Positions 1 through 14,738 of a DNA stretch of 64,000 nucleotides are shown here, piece by piece. This DNA comes from Megachile rotundata (Eukaryota > Arthropoda > Insecta > Hymenoptera > Megachilidae). Location: the NCBI RefSeq assembly GCF_050947335.1, contig NW_027473317.1:124001-188000 (forward strand), in the 5' to 3' direction. The notes beneath the pieces were generated by a model that saw only the letters and a list, made by a program, of their open reading frames with translations, did not search any database and was not told the origin of the DNA. How positions within the stretch are numbered: position 1 is the stretch's first letter; every line of letters starts with the position of its first letter. Position numbers and translations under genes: made by a program.

Positions 1-152
1 TGTACGATTGTGATTGTACGATTGTGATTGTATGATTATGATTGTATGATTGTGATTATATGATTGTCATTGTATGATTGTGATTGTATGATTTTAATTG
101 TATGATTGTGATTGTATGATTGCGATTGTAATATTGCGATTGTATGATTGTG

Positions 153-278
153 ATTGTATGATCGTGATTGTATGATCGTGATTGTATGATCGTGATTGTA
201 TGATCGTGATTGTATGATCGTGATTGTATGATCGTGATTGTATGATCGTGATTGTATGATCGTGATTGTATGATCGTG
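153..278 (+). repeat. GATCG monomer tract, 9 copies
   Basis: Nine consecutive monomers read ATTGTATGATCGTG, each with a palindromic GATC and one CpG. The tract follows an AATATTGCG monomer, as do most tracts of this type. Confidence 0.93.
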
Positions 279-594
279 ATTGTATGATTGTGATTTTATG
301 ATTTTGATTGTATGATTGTGATTGCATGATTGAGATTGTATTATTGTGATTGTATGATTGTGATTGTATGCTTGTGATTGTATGCTTGTGATTGTATGAT
401 TGTGATTGTATGATTGTGATTGTATGATTGTGATTACATGATTGTGATTGTGTGATTGTGATTGTATGACTGTGATTGTATGATTGTGATTGTATGATTG
501 TGATTGTATGATTGTGATTGTGTGACTGTGATTGTATGATTGTTATTGTATGATAGTGATTGTGATATTGCGATTGTATGATTGCGATTGTATG

Positions 595-1100
595 ATTGTG
601 ATTGCATGACTGTGATTGTTTGATTGTGTTTGTATGATTGTGATTGTATGATTGTGCTTGTATGATTGTCATTGTATGATTGTGATTGTATGACTTTTAT
701 TGTATGATTGTGATTGTATGATTGTGATTGTATGATTGTGATTGTATGATTGTGATTGTATGATTGTGATTGTATGATTGTGATTGTATGATTGTGATTG
801 TATGATTGTGATTGTATGATTGTGATTGTATGATTTTGATTGTATGATTGTGATTGCATGATTGTGATTGTATGACTGTGATTGTATGATTGTGATTGTA
901 TGATTGTGATTGTATGATTGTGATTGTGTGACTGTGATTGTATGATTGTTATTGTATGATAGTGATTGTGATATTGCGATTGTATGATTGCGATTGTATG
1001 ATTGTGATTGCATGACTGTGATTGTTTGATTGTGTTTGTATGATTGTGATTGTATGATTGTGCTTGTATGATTGTCATTGTATGATTGTGATTGTATGAC
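595..1100. repeat. 406-bp local tandem duplication
   Basis: A string containing GATATTGCG, TTTGATTGTGTTTG, GCTTG, GTCATTG and GACTTTTATTG occurs twice, with GACTTTTATTG at 691 and at 1,097. The spacing of 406 bp is exactly 29 monomers. The corresponding place near 10.9 kb has only one copy, so this is a recent gain here or a loss there. Confidence 0.85.
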
Positions 1101-3825
1101 TTTTATTGTATGATTGTGATTGTATGATTGTGATTGTATGATTGTGATTGTATGATTGTGATTGTATGATTGTGATTGTATGATTGTGATTGTATGATTG
1201 TGATTGTATGATTGTGATTGTATGATTTTGATTGTATGATTGTGATTGCATGATTGAGATTGTATGATTGTGATTGTATGATTGTGATTGTATGATTGTG
1301 ATTGTATGCTTGTGATTGTATGATTGTGATTATATAATTGTGATTATATGATTGCGATTGTATGATTGCGTTTGTATGATTGTGATTGTACGATAGTGAT
1401 TGTATGATTGTGATTGTATGATAGTGATTGTGACATTGCGATTGTATGATTGCGATTGTAATATTGCGATTGTATGATTGCGATTGTATGATTGTGATGT
1501 ATGATTGTGATTGTATGATCGTGATTATATGATCGCGATTGTATGATCGTGATTGTATGATCGTGATTGTATGATCGTGATTGTATGATTGTGATTGTAT
1601 GACTGTGATTGTATAATAGTGATTGTGACATTGCGATTGTATGATTGCGATTGTATGATTGTGATTGTATGAGTGTGATTGTATGATTGTGATAGTAAGA
1701 TTGTGATTGTATGATTGTGATTGTATGATAGTGATTGTGACATTGCGATTGTATGATTGCGATTGTAAGATTGCGATTGTATGATTGTGATTGTATGATT
1801 GTGATTGTATGATTTTAATTGTATCATTGTGATTGTATGATTTTGATTGCATGATTGCGACTGTATGATTGTGATTGTGTGATTTTGATTGTATGATTGT
1901 GATTGCATGATTGTGATTATATGATTGTGATTGTATGATTGTGATTGTATGATTGTGATTGTATGATTTTATTTGTATGATTGTGATTGTATGATTGTGA
2001 TTGCATGATTGCGACTGTATGATTGTGATTGTATGATTTTGATTTCATGATTGTGATTGCATGACTGTGATTATATGATTGTGATTGTACGATTGTGATT
2101 GTACGATTGTGATTGTATGATTATGATTGTATGATTGTGATTATATGATTGTCATTGTATGATTGTGATTGTATGATTTTAATTGTATGATTGTGATTGT
2201 ATGATTGTGATTGCATGATTGCGACTGTATGATTGTGATTGTATGATTTTGATTTCATGATTGTGATTGCATGACTGTGATTATATGATTGTGATTGTAC
2301 TATTGTGATTGTACGATTGTGATTGTATGATTATGATTGTATGATTGTGATTATATGATTGTCATTGTATGATTGTGATTGTATGATTTTAATTGTATGA
2401 TTGTGATTGTATGATTGCGATTGTAATATTGCGATTGTATGATTGCGATTGTATGATTGTGATGTATGATTGTGATTGTATGATCGTGATTATATGATCG
2501 CGATTTTATGATCGTGATTGTATGATCGTGATTGTATGATCGTGATTGTATGATTGTGATTGTATGACTGTGATTGTATAATAGTGATTGTGACATTGCG
2601 ATTGTATGATTGCGATTGTATGATTGTGATTGTATGAGTGTGATTGTATGATTGTGATAGTAAGATTGTGATTGTATGATTGTGATTGTATGATAGTGAT
2701 TGTGACATTGCGATTGTATGATTGCGATTGTAAGATTGTGATTGTATGATTGTGATTGTATGATTGTGATTGTATGATTTTAATTGTATCATTGTGATTG
2801 TATGATTTTGATTGCATGATTGCGACTGTATGATTGTGATTGTGTGATTTTGATTGTATGATTGTGATTGCATGATTGTGATTATATGATTGTGATTGTA
2901 TGATTGTGATTGTATGATTGTGATTGTATGATTTTAATTGTATGATTGTGATTGTATGATTGTGATTGCATGATTGCGACTGTATGATTGTGATTGTATG
3001 ATTTTGATTTCATGATTGTGATTGCATGACTGTGATTATATGATTGTGATTGTACGATTGTGATTGTACGATTGTGATTGTATGATTATGATTGTATGAT
3101 TGTGATTATATGATTGTCATTGTATGATTGTGATTGTATGATTTTAATTGTATGATTGTGATTGTATGATTGCGATTGTAATATTGCGATTGTATGATTG
3201 TGATTGTATGATCGTGATTGTATGATCGTGATTGTATGATCGTGATTGTATGATCATGATTGTATGATCGTGATTGTATGATCGTGATTGTATGATCGTG
3301 ATTGTATGATCGTGATTGTATGATTGTGATTGTATGATTGTGATTTTATGATTTTGATTGTATGATTGTGATTGCATGATTGAGATTGTATTATTGTGAT
3401 TGTATGATTGTGATTGTATGAGTGTGATTGTATGCTTGTGATTGTATGATTGTGATGGTATAATTGTGATTATATGATTGTGATTGTATGATTGCGTTTG
3501 TATGATTGTGATTGTACGATAGTGATTGTATGATTGTGATTGTATGATAGTGATTGTGACATTGCGATTGTATGATTGCGATTGTAATATTGCGATTGTA
3601 TGATTGTGATGTATGATTGTGATTGTATGATCGTGATTATATGATCGTGATTGTATGATCGTGATTGTATGATCGTGATTGTATGATTGTGATTGTATGA
3701 TTGTGATTTTATGACTGTGATTGTATGATAGTGATTGTGACATTGCGATTGTATGATTGCGATTGTAATATTGCGATTGTATGATTGTGATGTATGATTG
3801 TGATTGTATGATCGTGATTATATGA
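890..3825. repeat. 2,936-bp HOR unit, copy 1
   Basis: Variant order from about 890 to 3,165 recurs with a constant 2,936-bp shift from about 3,826 to 6,100 (for example GATATTGCG at 970 and 3,906). The two occurrences are directly tandem. Few base differences are visible; one is CATGATTGTG near 2,875 against CATGAATGTG near 5,811. Confidence 0.88.
3203..3314 (+). repeat. GATCG monomer tract, 8 copies
   Basis: Eight monomers, the fourth reading GATCATG. The G-to-A change removes the CpG, as deamination on the opposite strand would. Confidence 0.92.
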
Positions 3826-6095
3826 TTGTGATTGTATGATTGTGATTGTATGATTGTGATTGTGTGACTGTGATTGTATGATTGTTATTGTATGATAGTG
3901 ATTGTGATATTGCGATTGTATGATTGCGATTGTATGATTGTGATTGCATGACTGTGATTGTTTGATTGTGTTTGTATGATTGTGATTGTATGATTGTGCT
4001 TGTATGATTGTCATTGTATGATTGTGATTGTATGACTTTTATTGTATGATTGTGATTGTATGATTGTGATTGTATGATTGTGATTGTATGATTGTGATTG
4101 TATGATTGTGATTGTATGATTGTGATTGTATGATTGTGATTGTATGATTGTGATTGTATGATTTTGATTGTATGATTGTGATTGCATGATTGAGATTGTA
4201 TGATTGTGATTGTATGATTGTGATTGTATGATTGTGATTGTATGCTTGTGATTGTATGATTGTGATTATATAATTGTGATTATATGATTGCGATTGTATG
4301 ATTGCGTTTGTATGATTGTGATTGTACGATAGTGATTGTATGATTGTGATTGTATGATAGTGATTGTGACATTGCGATTGTATGATTGCGATTGTAATAT
4401 TGCGATTGTATGATTGCGATTGTATGATTGTGATGTATGATTGTGATTGTATGATCGTGATTATATGATCGCGATTGTATGATCGTGATTGTATGATCGT
4501 GATTGTATGATCGTGATTGTATGATTGTGATTGTATGACTGTGATTGTATAATAGTGATTGTGACATTGCGATTGTATGATTGCGATTGTATGATTGTGA
4601 TTGTATGAGTGTGATTGTATGATTGTGATAGTAAGATTGTGATTGTATGATTGTGATTGTATGATAGTGATTGTGACATTGCGATTGTATGATTGCGATT
4701 GTAAGATTGCGATTGTATGATTGTGATTGTATGATTGTGATTGTATGATTTTAATTGTATCATTGTGATTGTATGATTTTGATTGCATGATTGCGACTGT
4801 ATGATTGTGATTGTGTGATTTTGATTGTATGATTGTGATTGCATGATTGTGATTATATGATTGTGATTGTATGATTGTGATTGTATGATTGTGATTGTAT
4901 GATTTTATTTGTATGATTGTGATTGTATGATTGTGATTGCATGATTGCGACTGTATGATTGTGATTGTATGATTTTGATTTCATGATTGTGATTGCATGA
5001 CTGTGATTATATGATTGTGATTGTACGATTGTGATTGTACGATTGTGATTGTATGATTATGATTGTATGATTGTGATTATATGATTGTCATTGTATGATT
5101 GTGATTGTATGATTTTAATTGTATGATTGTGATTGTATGATTGTGATTGCATGATTGCGACTGTATGATTGTGATTGTATGATTTTGATTTCATGATTGT
5201 GATTGCATGACTGTGATTATATGATTGTGATTGTACTATTGTGATTGTACGATTGTGATTGTATGATTATGATTGTATGATTGTGATTATATGATTGTCA
5301 TTGTATGATTGTGATTGTATGATTTTAATTGTATGATTGTGATTGTATGATTGCGATTGTAATATTGCGATTGTATGATTGCGATTGTATGATTGTGATG
5401 TATGATTGTGATTGTATGATCGTGATTATATGATCGCGATTTTATGATCGTGATTGTATGATCGTGATTGTATGATCGTGATTGTATGATTGTGATTGTA
5501 TGACTGTGATTGTATAATAGTGATTGTGACATTGCGATTGTATGATTGCGATTGTATGATTGTGATTGTATGAGTGTGATTGTATGATTGTGATAGTAAG
5601 ATTGTGATTGTATGATTGTGATTGTATGATAGTGATTGTGACATTGCGATTGTATGATTGCGATTGTAAGATTGTGATTGTATGATTGTGATTGTATGAT
5701 TGTGATTGTATGATTTTAATTGTATCATTGTGATTGTATGATTTTGATTGCATGATTGCGACTGTATGATTGTGATTGTGTGATTTTGATTGTATGATTG
5801 TGATTGCATGAATGTGATTATATGATTGTGATTGTATGATTGTGATTGTATGATTGTGATTGTATGATTTTAATTGTATGATTGTGATTGTATGATTGTG
5901 ATTGCATGATTGCGACTGTATGATTGTGATTGTATGATTTTGATTTCATGATTGTGATTGCATGACTGTGATTATATGATTGTGATTGTACGATTGTGAT
6001 TGTACGATTGTGATTGTATGATTATGATTGTATGATTGTGATTATATGATTGTCATTGTATGATTGTGATTGTATGATTTTAATTGTATGATTGT
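3826..6095. repeat. 2,936-bp HOR unit, copy 2 (incomplete)
   Basis: This block repeats about 890-3,165 with a 2,936-bp shift and ends where one monomer is missing before AATATTGCG at about 6,100. Beyond that point the sequence follows a different cassette, so the copy is cut short by the next, 1,706-bp duplication. Confidence 0.85.
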
Positions 6096-7801
6096 GATTG
6101 TAATATTGCGATTGTATGATTGCGATTGTATGATTGTGATGTATGATTGTGATTGTATGATCGTGATTATATGATCGCGATTGTATGATCGTGATTGTAT
6201 GATCGTGATTGTATGATCGTGATTGTATGATTGTGATTGTATGACTGTGATTGTATAATAGTGATTGTGACATTGCGATTGTATGATTGCGATTGTATGA
6301 TTGTGATTGTATGAGTGTGATTGTATGATTGTGATAGTAAGATTGTGATTGTATGATTGTGATTGTATGATAGTGATTGTGACATTGCGATTGTATGATT
6401 GCGATTGTAAGATTGCGATTGTATGATTGTGATTGTATGATTGTGATTGTATGATTTTAATTGTATCATTGTGATTGTATGATTTTGATTGCATGATTGC
6501 GACTGTATGATTGTGATTGTGTGATTTTGATTGTATGATTGTGATTGCATGATTGTGATTATATGATTGTGATTGTATGATTGTGATTGTATGATTGTGA
6601 TTGTATGATTTTATTTGTATGATTGTGATTGTATGATTGTGATTGCATGATTGCGACTGTATGATTGTGATTGTATGATTTTGATTTCATGATTGTGATT
6701 GCATGACTGTGATTATATGATTGTGATTGTACGATTGTGATTGTACGATTGTGATTGTATGATTATGATTGTATGATTGTGATTATATGATTGTCATTGT
6801 ATGATTGTGATTGTATGATTTTAATTGTATGATTGTGATTGTATGATTGTGATTGCATGATTGCGACTGTATGATTGTGATTGTATGATTTTGATTTCAT
6901 GATTGTGATTGCATGACTGTGATTATATGATTGTGATTGTACTATTGTGATTGTACGATTGTGATTGTATGATTATGATTGTATGATTGTGATTATATGA
7001 TTGTCATTGTATGATTGTGATTGTATGATTTTAATTGTATGATTGTGATTGTATGATTGCGATTGTAATATTGCGATTGTATGATTGCGATTGTATGATT
7101 GTGATGTATGATTGTGATTGTATGATCGTGATTATATGATCGCGATTTTATGATCGTGATTGTATGATCGTGATTGTATGATCGTGATTGTATGATTGTG
7201 ATTGTATGACTGTGATTGTATAATAGTGATTGTGACATTGCGATTGTATGATTGCGATTGTATGATTGTGATTGTATGAGTGTGATTGTATGATTGTGAT
7301 AGTAAGATTGTGATTGTATGATTGTGATTGTATGATAGTGATTGTGACATTGCGATTGTATGATTGCGATTGTAAGATTGTGATTGTATGATTGTGATTG
7401 TATGATTGTGATTGTATGATTTTAATTGTATCATTGTGATTGTATGATTTTGATTGCATGATTGCGACTGTATGATTGTGATTGTGTGATTTTGATTGTA
7501 TGATTGTGATTGCATGATTGTGATTATATGATTGTGATTGTATGATTGTGATTGTATGATTGTGATTGTATGATTTTAATTGTATGATTGTGATTGTATG
7601 ATTGTGATTGCATGATTGCGACTGTATGATTGTGATTGTATGATTTTGATTTCATGATTGTGATTGCATGACTGTGATTATATGATTGTGATTGTACGAT
7701 TGTGATTGTACGATTGTGATTGTATGATTATGATTGTATGATTGTGATTATATGATTGTCATTGTATGATTGTGATTGTATGATTTTAATTGTATGATTG
7801 T
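4390..7801. repeat. 1,706-bp tandem duplication (two adjacent copies)
   Basis: About 4,390-6,095 and about 6,096-7,801 share variant order with a 1,706-bp shift, so the copies abut exactly. The junction near 6,096 joins a consensus monomer to AATATTGCG. The unit is 2 bp short of 122 monomers. Together with the 2,936-bp event it explains the 4,642-bp shift (2,936 + 1,706) linking about 3,165-3,720 with 7,807-8,362. Confidence 0.85.
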
Positions 7802-9575
7802 GATTGTATGATTGCGATTGTAATATTGCGATTGTATGATTGTGATTGTATGATCGTGATTGTATGATCGTGATTGTATGATCGTGATTGTATGATCATG
7901 ATTGTATGATCGTGATTGTATGATCGTGATTGTATGATCGTGATTGTATGATCGTGATTGTATGATTGTGATTGTATGATTGGGATTTTATGATTTTGAT
8001 TGTATGATTGTGATTGCATGATTGAGATTGTATTATTGTGATTGTATGATTGTGATTGTATGAGTGTGATTGTATGCTTGTGATTGTATGATTGTGATGG
8101 TATAATTGTGATTATATGATTGTGATTGTATGATTGCGTTTGTATGATTGTGATTGTACGATAGTGATTGTATGATTGTGATTGTATGATAGTGATTGTG
8201 ACATTGCGATTGTATGATTGCGATTGTAATATTGCGATTGTATGATTGTGATGTATGATTGTGATTGTATGATCGTGATTATATGATCGTGATTGTATGA
8301 TCGTGATTGTATGATCGTGATTGTATGATTGTGATTGTATGATTGTGATTTTATGACTGTGATTGTATAATAGTGATTGTGACATTGCGATTGTATGATT
8401 GCGATTGTATGATTGTGATTTTATGAGTGTGATTGTATGATTGTGATAGTAGGATTGTGATTGTATGATTGTGATTGTATGATTGTGATTGTATGATAGT
8501 GATTGTGACATTGCGATTGTATGATTGCGATTGTAAGATTGTGATTGTATGATTGTGATTGTATGATTGTGATTGTATGATTTTAATTGTATGATTGTGA
8601 TTGTATGATTTTGATTGCATGATTGCGACTGTATGATTGTGATTGTGTGATTTTGATTGTATGATTGTGATTGCATGATTGTGATTATATGATTGTGATT
8701 GTATGATTGTGATTGTATGATTGTGATTGTATGATTGTCATTGTATGATTGTCATTGTATGATTGTGATTGTATGATTGTCATTGTATGATTGTGATTGT
8801 ATGATTGCGATTGTAATATTGCGATTGTATGATTGGGATTGTATGATTGTGATTGTATGATCGTGATTGTATGATCGTGATTGTATGATCGTGATTGTAT
8901 GATCGTGATTGTATGATTGTGATTGTATGATTGTGAATGTACGATAGTGATTGTGACATTGCGATTGTATGATTGTGATTGTATGAGTGTGATTGTATGA
9001 TTGTGATAGTAAGATTGTGATTGTATGATTGTGATTGTATGATTGTAATTGTATGATAGTGATTGTGACATTGCGATTGTATGATGGTGATTGTATGATC
9101 GTGATTGTATGATCGTGATTGTATGATCGTGATTGTATGATCGTCATTGTATGATGGTGATTGTATGATCGTGATTGTATGATCGTGATTGTATGATTGT
9201 GATTATATGACTGTGATTGTATGATTGTGATTGTATGATTGTGATTGTATGATTGTGATTGTGTGACTGTGATTGTATGATTGTTATTGTATGATAGTGA
9301 TTGTGATATTGCGATTGTATGATTGCGATTGTATGATTGTGATTGCATGACTGTGATTGTATGATTGTGTTTGTATGATTGTGATTGTATGATTGTGCTT
9401 GTATGATTGTCATTGTATGATTGTGATTGTATGACTTTTATTGTATGATTGTGACTGTATGATTGTGATTGTATGATTGTGATTGTATGATCGTGATTGT
9501 CTGATCGTGATTGTATGATCGTGATTATATGATTCTGATTGTATGATTGTGATTATATGATTGTGATTGTATGAT
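6096..9575. repeat. 5.2-kb HOR block, copy 1
   Basis: The block repeats at about 11,287-14,738. The shift is 5,191 bp up to the GATCG tract at 7.85 kb and 5,163 bp after it, because the later copy has two fewer GATCG monomers (6 against 8). Homology ends at about 9,575, where AATATTGCG here is replaced by GCGTTTG in the other copy. Confidence 0.85.
7845..7956 (+). repeat. GATCG monomer tract, 8 copies
   Basis: Same length as the tract at 3.2 kb, with the same internal GATCATG in fourth position. This supports common descent of the two loci (shift 4,642 bp). Confidence 0.92.
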
Positions 9576-9689
9576 TGCGATTGTAATATTGCGATTGTAT
9601 GATTGTGATTGTATGACTGTGATTGTATGATTGTGATTGTATGATTGTGATTGTATCATTGTGATTGTATGACTGTGATTGTATGATTG

Positions 9690-10520
9690 TGATTGTATGA
9701 TCGTGATTATATGATCGTGATTGTATGATTGTGATTGTATGATTGTGATTATATGATTGTGATTGTATGATTGTGATTGTATGACTGTGATTGTATGATT
9801 CTGATTGTATGATCGTGATTATATGATCGTGATTGTATGATTATGATTGTATGATTGTGATTGTATGATTGTGATTATATGATTGTGATTGTATGATTGT
9901 GATTGTATGACTGTGATTGTATAAAAGTGATTGTGACATTGCGATTGTATGATTGCGATTGTATGATTGTGATTGTATGAGTGTGATTGTATGATTGTGA
10001 TAGTAAGATTGTGATTGTATGATTGTGATTGTATGATTGTAATTGTATGATAGTGATTGTGACATTGCGATTGTATGATTGCGATTGTATGATTGTGATT
10101 GTATGATTGTGATTGTATGATTGTGATTGTATGATTTTAATTGTATGATTGTGATTGTATGATTGTGATTGCATGATTGCGACTGTATGATTGTGATTGT
10201 ATGATTTTGATTTCATGATTGTGATTGCATGACTGTGATTATATGATTGTGATTGTACGATTGTGATTGTACGATTGTGATTGTATGATTATGATTGTAT
10301 GATTGTGATTATATGATTGTCATTGTATGATTGTGATTGTATGATTTTAATTGTATGATTGTGATTGTATGATTGCGATTGTAATATTGCGATTGTATGA
10401 TTGTGATTGTATGATCGTGATTGTATGATCGTGATTGTATGATCGTGATTGTATGATCGTGATTGTATGATCGTGATTGTATGATCGTGATTGTATGATC
10501 GTGATTGTATGATCGTGATT
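9690..10520. repeat. HOR segment shared with 15.9-16.7 kb
   Basis: The run GATTCTG, GATCGTGATTATATG, GATTATG, TATAAAAGTG, GAGTG and GATAGTAAG is repeated 6,196 bp downstream at about 15,886-16,716. The TATAAAAG monomer (near 9,920) occurs here and near 16,116, 24,423, 29,737 and 32,634, and otherwise reads TATAATAG. Confidence 0.8.
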
Positions 10521-10531
10521 GTATGATCGTG
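10406..10531 (+). repeat. GATCG monomer tract, 9 copies
   Basis: Counterpart of the tract at 153-278, with the same count. Confidence 0.92.
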
Positions 10532-11286
10532 ATTGTATGATTGTGATTTTATGATTTTGATTGTATGATTGTGATTGCATGATTGAGATTGTATTATTGT
10601 GATTGTATGATTGTGATTGTATGCTTGTGATTGTATGCTTGTGATTGTATGATTGTGATTGTATGATTGTGATTGTATGATTGTGATTACATGATTGTGA
10701 TTGTGTGATTGTGATTGTATGACTGTGATTGTATGATTGTGATTGTATGATTGTGATTGTATGATTGTGATTGTGTGACTGTGATTGTATGATTGTTATT
10801 GTATGATAGTGATTGTGATATTGCGATTGTATGATTGCGATTGTATGATTGTGATTGCATGACTGTGATTGTTTGATTGTGTTTGTATGATTGTGATTGT
10901 ATGATTGTGCTTGTATGATTGTCATTGTATGATTGTGATTGTATGACTTTTATTGTATGATTGTGATTGTATGATTGTGATTGTATGATTGTGATTGTAT
11001 GATTGTGATTGTATGATTGTGATTGTATGATTGTGATTGTATGATTGTGATTGTATGATTGTGATTGTATGATTTTGATTGTATGATTGTGATTGCATGA
11101 TTGAGATTGTATGATTGTGATTGTATGATTGTGATTGTATGATTGTGATTGTATGCTTGTGATTGTATGATTGTGATTATATAATTGTGATTATATGATT
11201 GCGATTGTATGATTGCGTTTGTATGATTGTGATTGTACGATAGTGATTGTATGATTGTGATTGTATGATAGTGATTGTGACATTGC

Positions 11287-14200
11287 GATTGTATGATTGC
11301 GATTGTAATATTGCGATTGTATGATTGTGATGTATGATTGTGATTGTATGATCGTGATTATATGATCGCGATTGTATGATCGTGATTGTATGATCGTGAT
11401 TGTATGATCGTGATTGTATGATTGTGATTGTATGACTGTGATTGTATAATAGTGATTGTGACATTGCGATTGTATGATTGCGATTGTATGATTGTGATTG
11501 TATGAGTGTGATTGTATGATTGTGATAGTAAGATTGTGATTGTATGATTGTGATTGTATGATAGTGATTGTGACATTGCGATTGTATGATTGCGATTGTA
11601 AGATTGCGATTGTATGATTGTGATTGTATGATTGTGATTGTATGATTTTAATTGTATCATTGTGATTGTATGATTTTGATTGCATGATTGCGACTGTATG
11701 ATTGTGATTGTGTGATTTTGATTGTATGATTGTGATTGCATGATTGTGATTATATGATTGTGATTGTATGATTGTGATTGTATGATTGTGATTGTATGAT
11801 TTTAATTGTATGATTGTGATTGTATGATTGTGATTGCATGATTGCGACTGTATGATTGTGATTGTATGATTTTGATTTCATGATTGTGATTGCATGACTG
11901 TGATTATATGATTGTGATTGTACGATTGTGATTGTACGATTGTGATTGTATGATTATGATTGTATGATTGTGATTATATGATTGTCATTGTATGATTGTG
12001 ATTGTATGATTTTAATTGTATGATTGTGATTGTATGATTGTGATTGCATGATTGCGACTGTATGATTGTGATTGTATGATTTTGATTTCATGATTGTGAT
12101 TGCATGACTGTGATTATATGATTGTGATTGTACTATTGTGATTGTACGATTGTGATTGTATGATTATGATTGTATGATTGTGATTATATGATTGTCATTG
12201 TATGATTGTGATTGTATGATTTTAATTGTATGATTGTGATTGTATGATTGCGATTGTAATATTGCGATTGTATGATTGCGATTGTATGATTGTGATGTAT
12301 GATTGTGATTGTATGATCGTGATTATATGATCGCGATTTTATGATCGTGATTGTATGATCGTGATTGTATGATCGTGATTGTATGATTGTGATTGTATGA
12401 CTGTGATTGTATAATAGTGATTGTGACATTGCGATTGTATGATTGCGATTGTATGATTGTGATTGTATGAGTGTGATTGTATGATTGTGATAGTAAGATT
12501 GTGATTGTATGATTGTGATTGTATGATAGTGATTGTGACATTGCGATTGTATGATTGCGATTGTAAGGTTGTGATTGTATGATTGTGATTGTATGATTGT
12601 GATTGTATGATTTTAATTGTATCATTGTGATTGTATGATTTTGATTGCATGATTGCGACTGTATGATTGTGATTGTGTGATTTTGATTGTATGATTGTGA
12701 TTGCATGATTGTGATTATATGGTTGTGATTGTATGATTGTGATTGTATGATTGTGATTGTATGATTTTAATTGTATGATTGTGATTGTATGATTGTGATT
12801 GCATGATTGCGACTGTATGATTGTGATTGTATGATTTTGATTTCATGATTGTGATTGCATGACTGTGATTATATGATTGTGATTGTACGATTGTGATTGT
12901 ACGATTGTGATTGTATGATTATGATTGTATGATTGTGATTATATGATTGTCATTGTATGATTGTGATTGTATGATTTTAATTGTATGATTGTGATTGTAT
13001 GATTGCGATTGTAATATTGCGATTGTATGATTGTGATTGTATGATCGTGATTGTATGATCGTGATTGTATGATCGTGATTGTATGATCGTGATTGTATGA
13101 TCGTGATTGTATGATCGTGATTGTATGATTGTGATTGTATGATTGTGATTTTATGATTTTGATTGTATGATTGTGATTGCATGATTGAGATTGTATTATT
13201 GTGATTGTATGATTGTGATTGTATGAGTGTGATTGTATGCTTGTGATTGTATGATTGTGATGGTATAATTGTGATTATATGATTGTGATTGTATGATTGC
13301 GTTTGTATGATTGTGATTGTACGATAGTGATTGTATGATTGTGATTGTATGATAGTGATTGTGACATTGCGATTGTATGATTGCGATTGTAATATTGCGA
13401 TTGTATGATTGTGATGTATGATTGTGATTGTATGATCGTGATTATATGATCGTGATTGTATGATCGTGATTGTATGATCGTGATTGTATGATTGTGATTG
13501 TATGATTGTGATTTTATGACTGTGATTGTATAATAGTGATTGTGACATTGCGATTGTATGATTGCGATTGTATGATTGTGATTTTATGAGTGTGATTGTA
13601 TGATTGTGATAGTAGGATTGTGATTGTATGATTGTGATTGTATGATTGTGATTGTATGATAGTGATTGTGACATTGCGATTGTATGATTGCGATTGTAAG
13701 ATTGTGATTGTATGATTGTGATTGTATGATTGTGATTGTATGATTTTAATTGTATGATTGTGATTGTATGATTTTGATTGCATGATTGCGACTGTATGAT
13801 TGTGATTGTGTGATTTTGATTGTATGATTGTGATTGCATGATTGTGATTATATGATTGTGATTGTATGATTGTGATTGTATGATTGTGATTGTATGATTG
13901 TCATTGTATGATTGTCATTGTATGATTGTGATTGTATGATTGTCATTGTATGATTGTGATTGTATGATTGCGATTGTAATATTGCGATTGTATGATTGGG
14001 ATTGTATGATTGTGATTGTATGATCGTGATTGTATGATCGTGATTGTATGATCGTGATTGTATGATCGTGATTGTATGATTGTGATTGTATGATTGTGAA
14101 TGTACGATAGTGATTGTGACATTGCGATTGTATGATTGTGATTGTATGAGTGTGATTGTATGATTGTGATAGTAAGATTGTGATTGTATGATTGTGATTG

Positions 14201-14738
14201 TATGATTGTAATTGTATGATAGTGATTGTGACATTGCGATTGTATGATTGTGATTGTATGATCGTGATTGTATGATCGTGATTGTATGATCGTGATTGTA
14301 TGATCGTCATTGTATGATGGTGATTGTATGATCGTGATTGTATGATCGTGATTGTATGATTGTGATTATATGACTGTGATTGTATGATTGTGATTGTATG
14401 ATTGTGATTGTATGATTGTGATTGTGTGACTGTGATTGTATGATTGTTATTGTATGATAGTGATTGTGATATTGCGATTGTATGATTGCGATTGTATGAT
14501 TGTGATTGCATGACTGTGATTGTATGATTGTGTTTGTATGATTGTGATTGTATGATTGTGCTTGTATGATTGTCATTGTATGATTGTGATTGTATGACTT
14601 TTATTGTATGATTGTGACTGTATGATTGTGATTGTATGATTGTGATTGTATGATCGTGATTGTCTGATCGTGATTGTATGATCGTGATTATATGATTCTG
14701 ATTGTATGATTGTGATTATATGATTGTGATTGTATGAT
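11287..14738. repeat. 5.2-kb HOR block, copy 2
   Basis: Same ordered variants as about 6,096-9,575. One visible difference is ATGATGGTGATTG near 9,083 against a consensus monomer near 14,246. A shortened GATCG tract at 13,036-13,119 accounts for the 28-bp change in shift. Confidence 0.85.
13036..13119 (+). repeat. GATCG monomer tract, 6 copies
   Basis: Counterpart of the 7.85-kb tract. It has two fewer monomers and lacks GATCATG, so the lost monomers may have included the variant one. Confidence 0.92.

Larger units (their letters stand above)
1..3400. repeat. HOR block, copy at 1 kb (pairs with 10.25-13.2 kb)
   Basis: Variant order here is repeated at about 10,254-13,230. The shift is 10,253 bp across the first 700 bp (for example GACTTTTATTG at 691 and 10,944), then 9,847 and finally 9,833 bp. 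The change is explained by an extra 406 bp (29 monomers) duplicated in this copy and by one further monomer. The left end is cut by the window. Confidence 0.85.
10254..13230. repeat. HOR block, copy at 10 kb (pairs with 1-3.4 kb)
   Basis: Matches the start of the window with shifts of 10,253 then 9,847 and 9,833 bp. It lacks the local 406-bp duplication and, near 11,310, one ATTGTATGATTGCG monomer present near 1,460. It overlaps the 5.2-kb block, showing that duplications of different size are superimposed. Confidence 0.82.

Noticed and set aside
9910..9935. TATAAAAG near 9,920 (also near 16,116, 24,423, 29,737 and 32,634) as a TATA box.
   Set aside because: It is a one-base variant of the TATAATAG monomer shared among HOR copies, with no promoter context or gene beside it.
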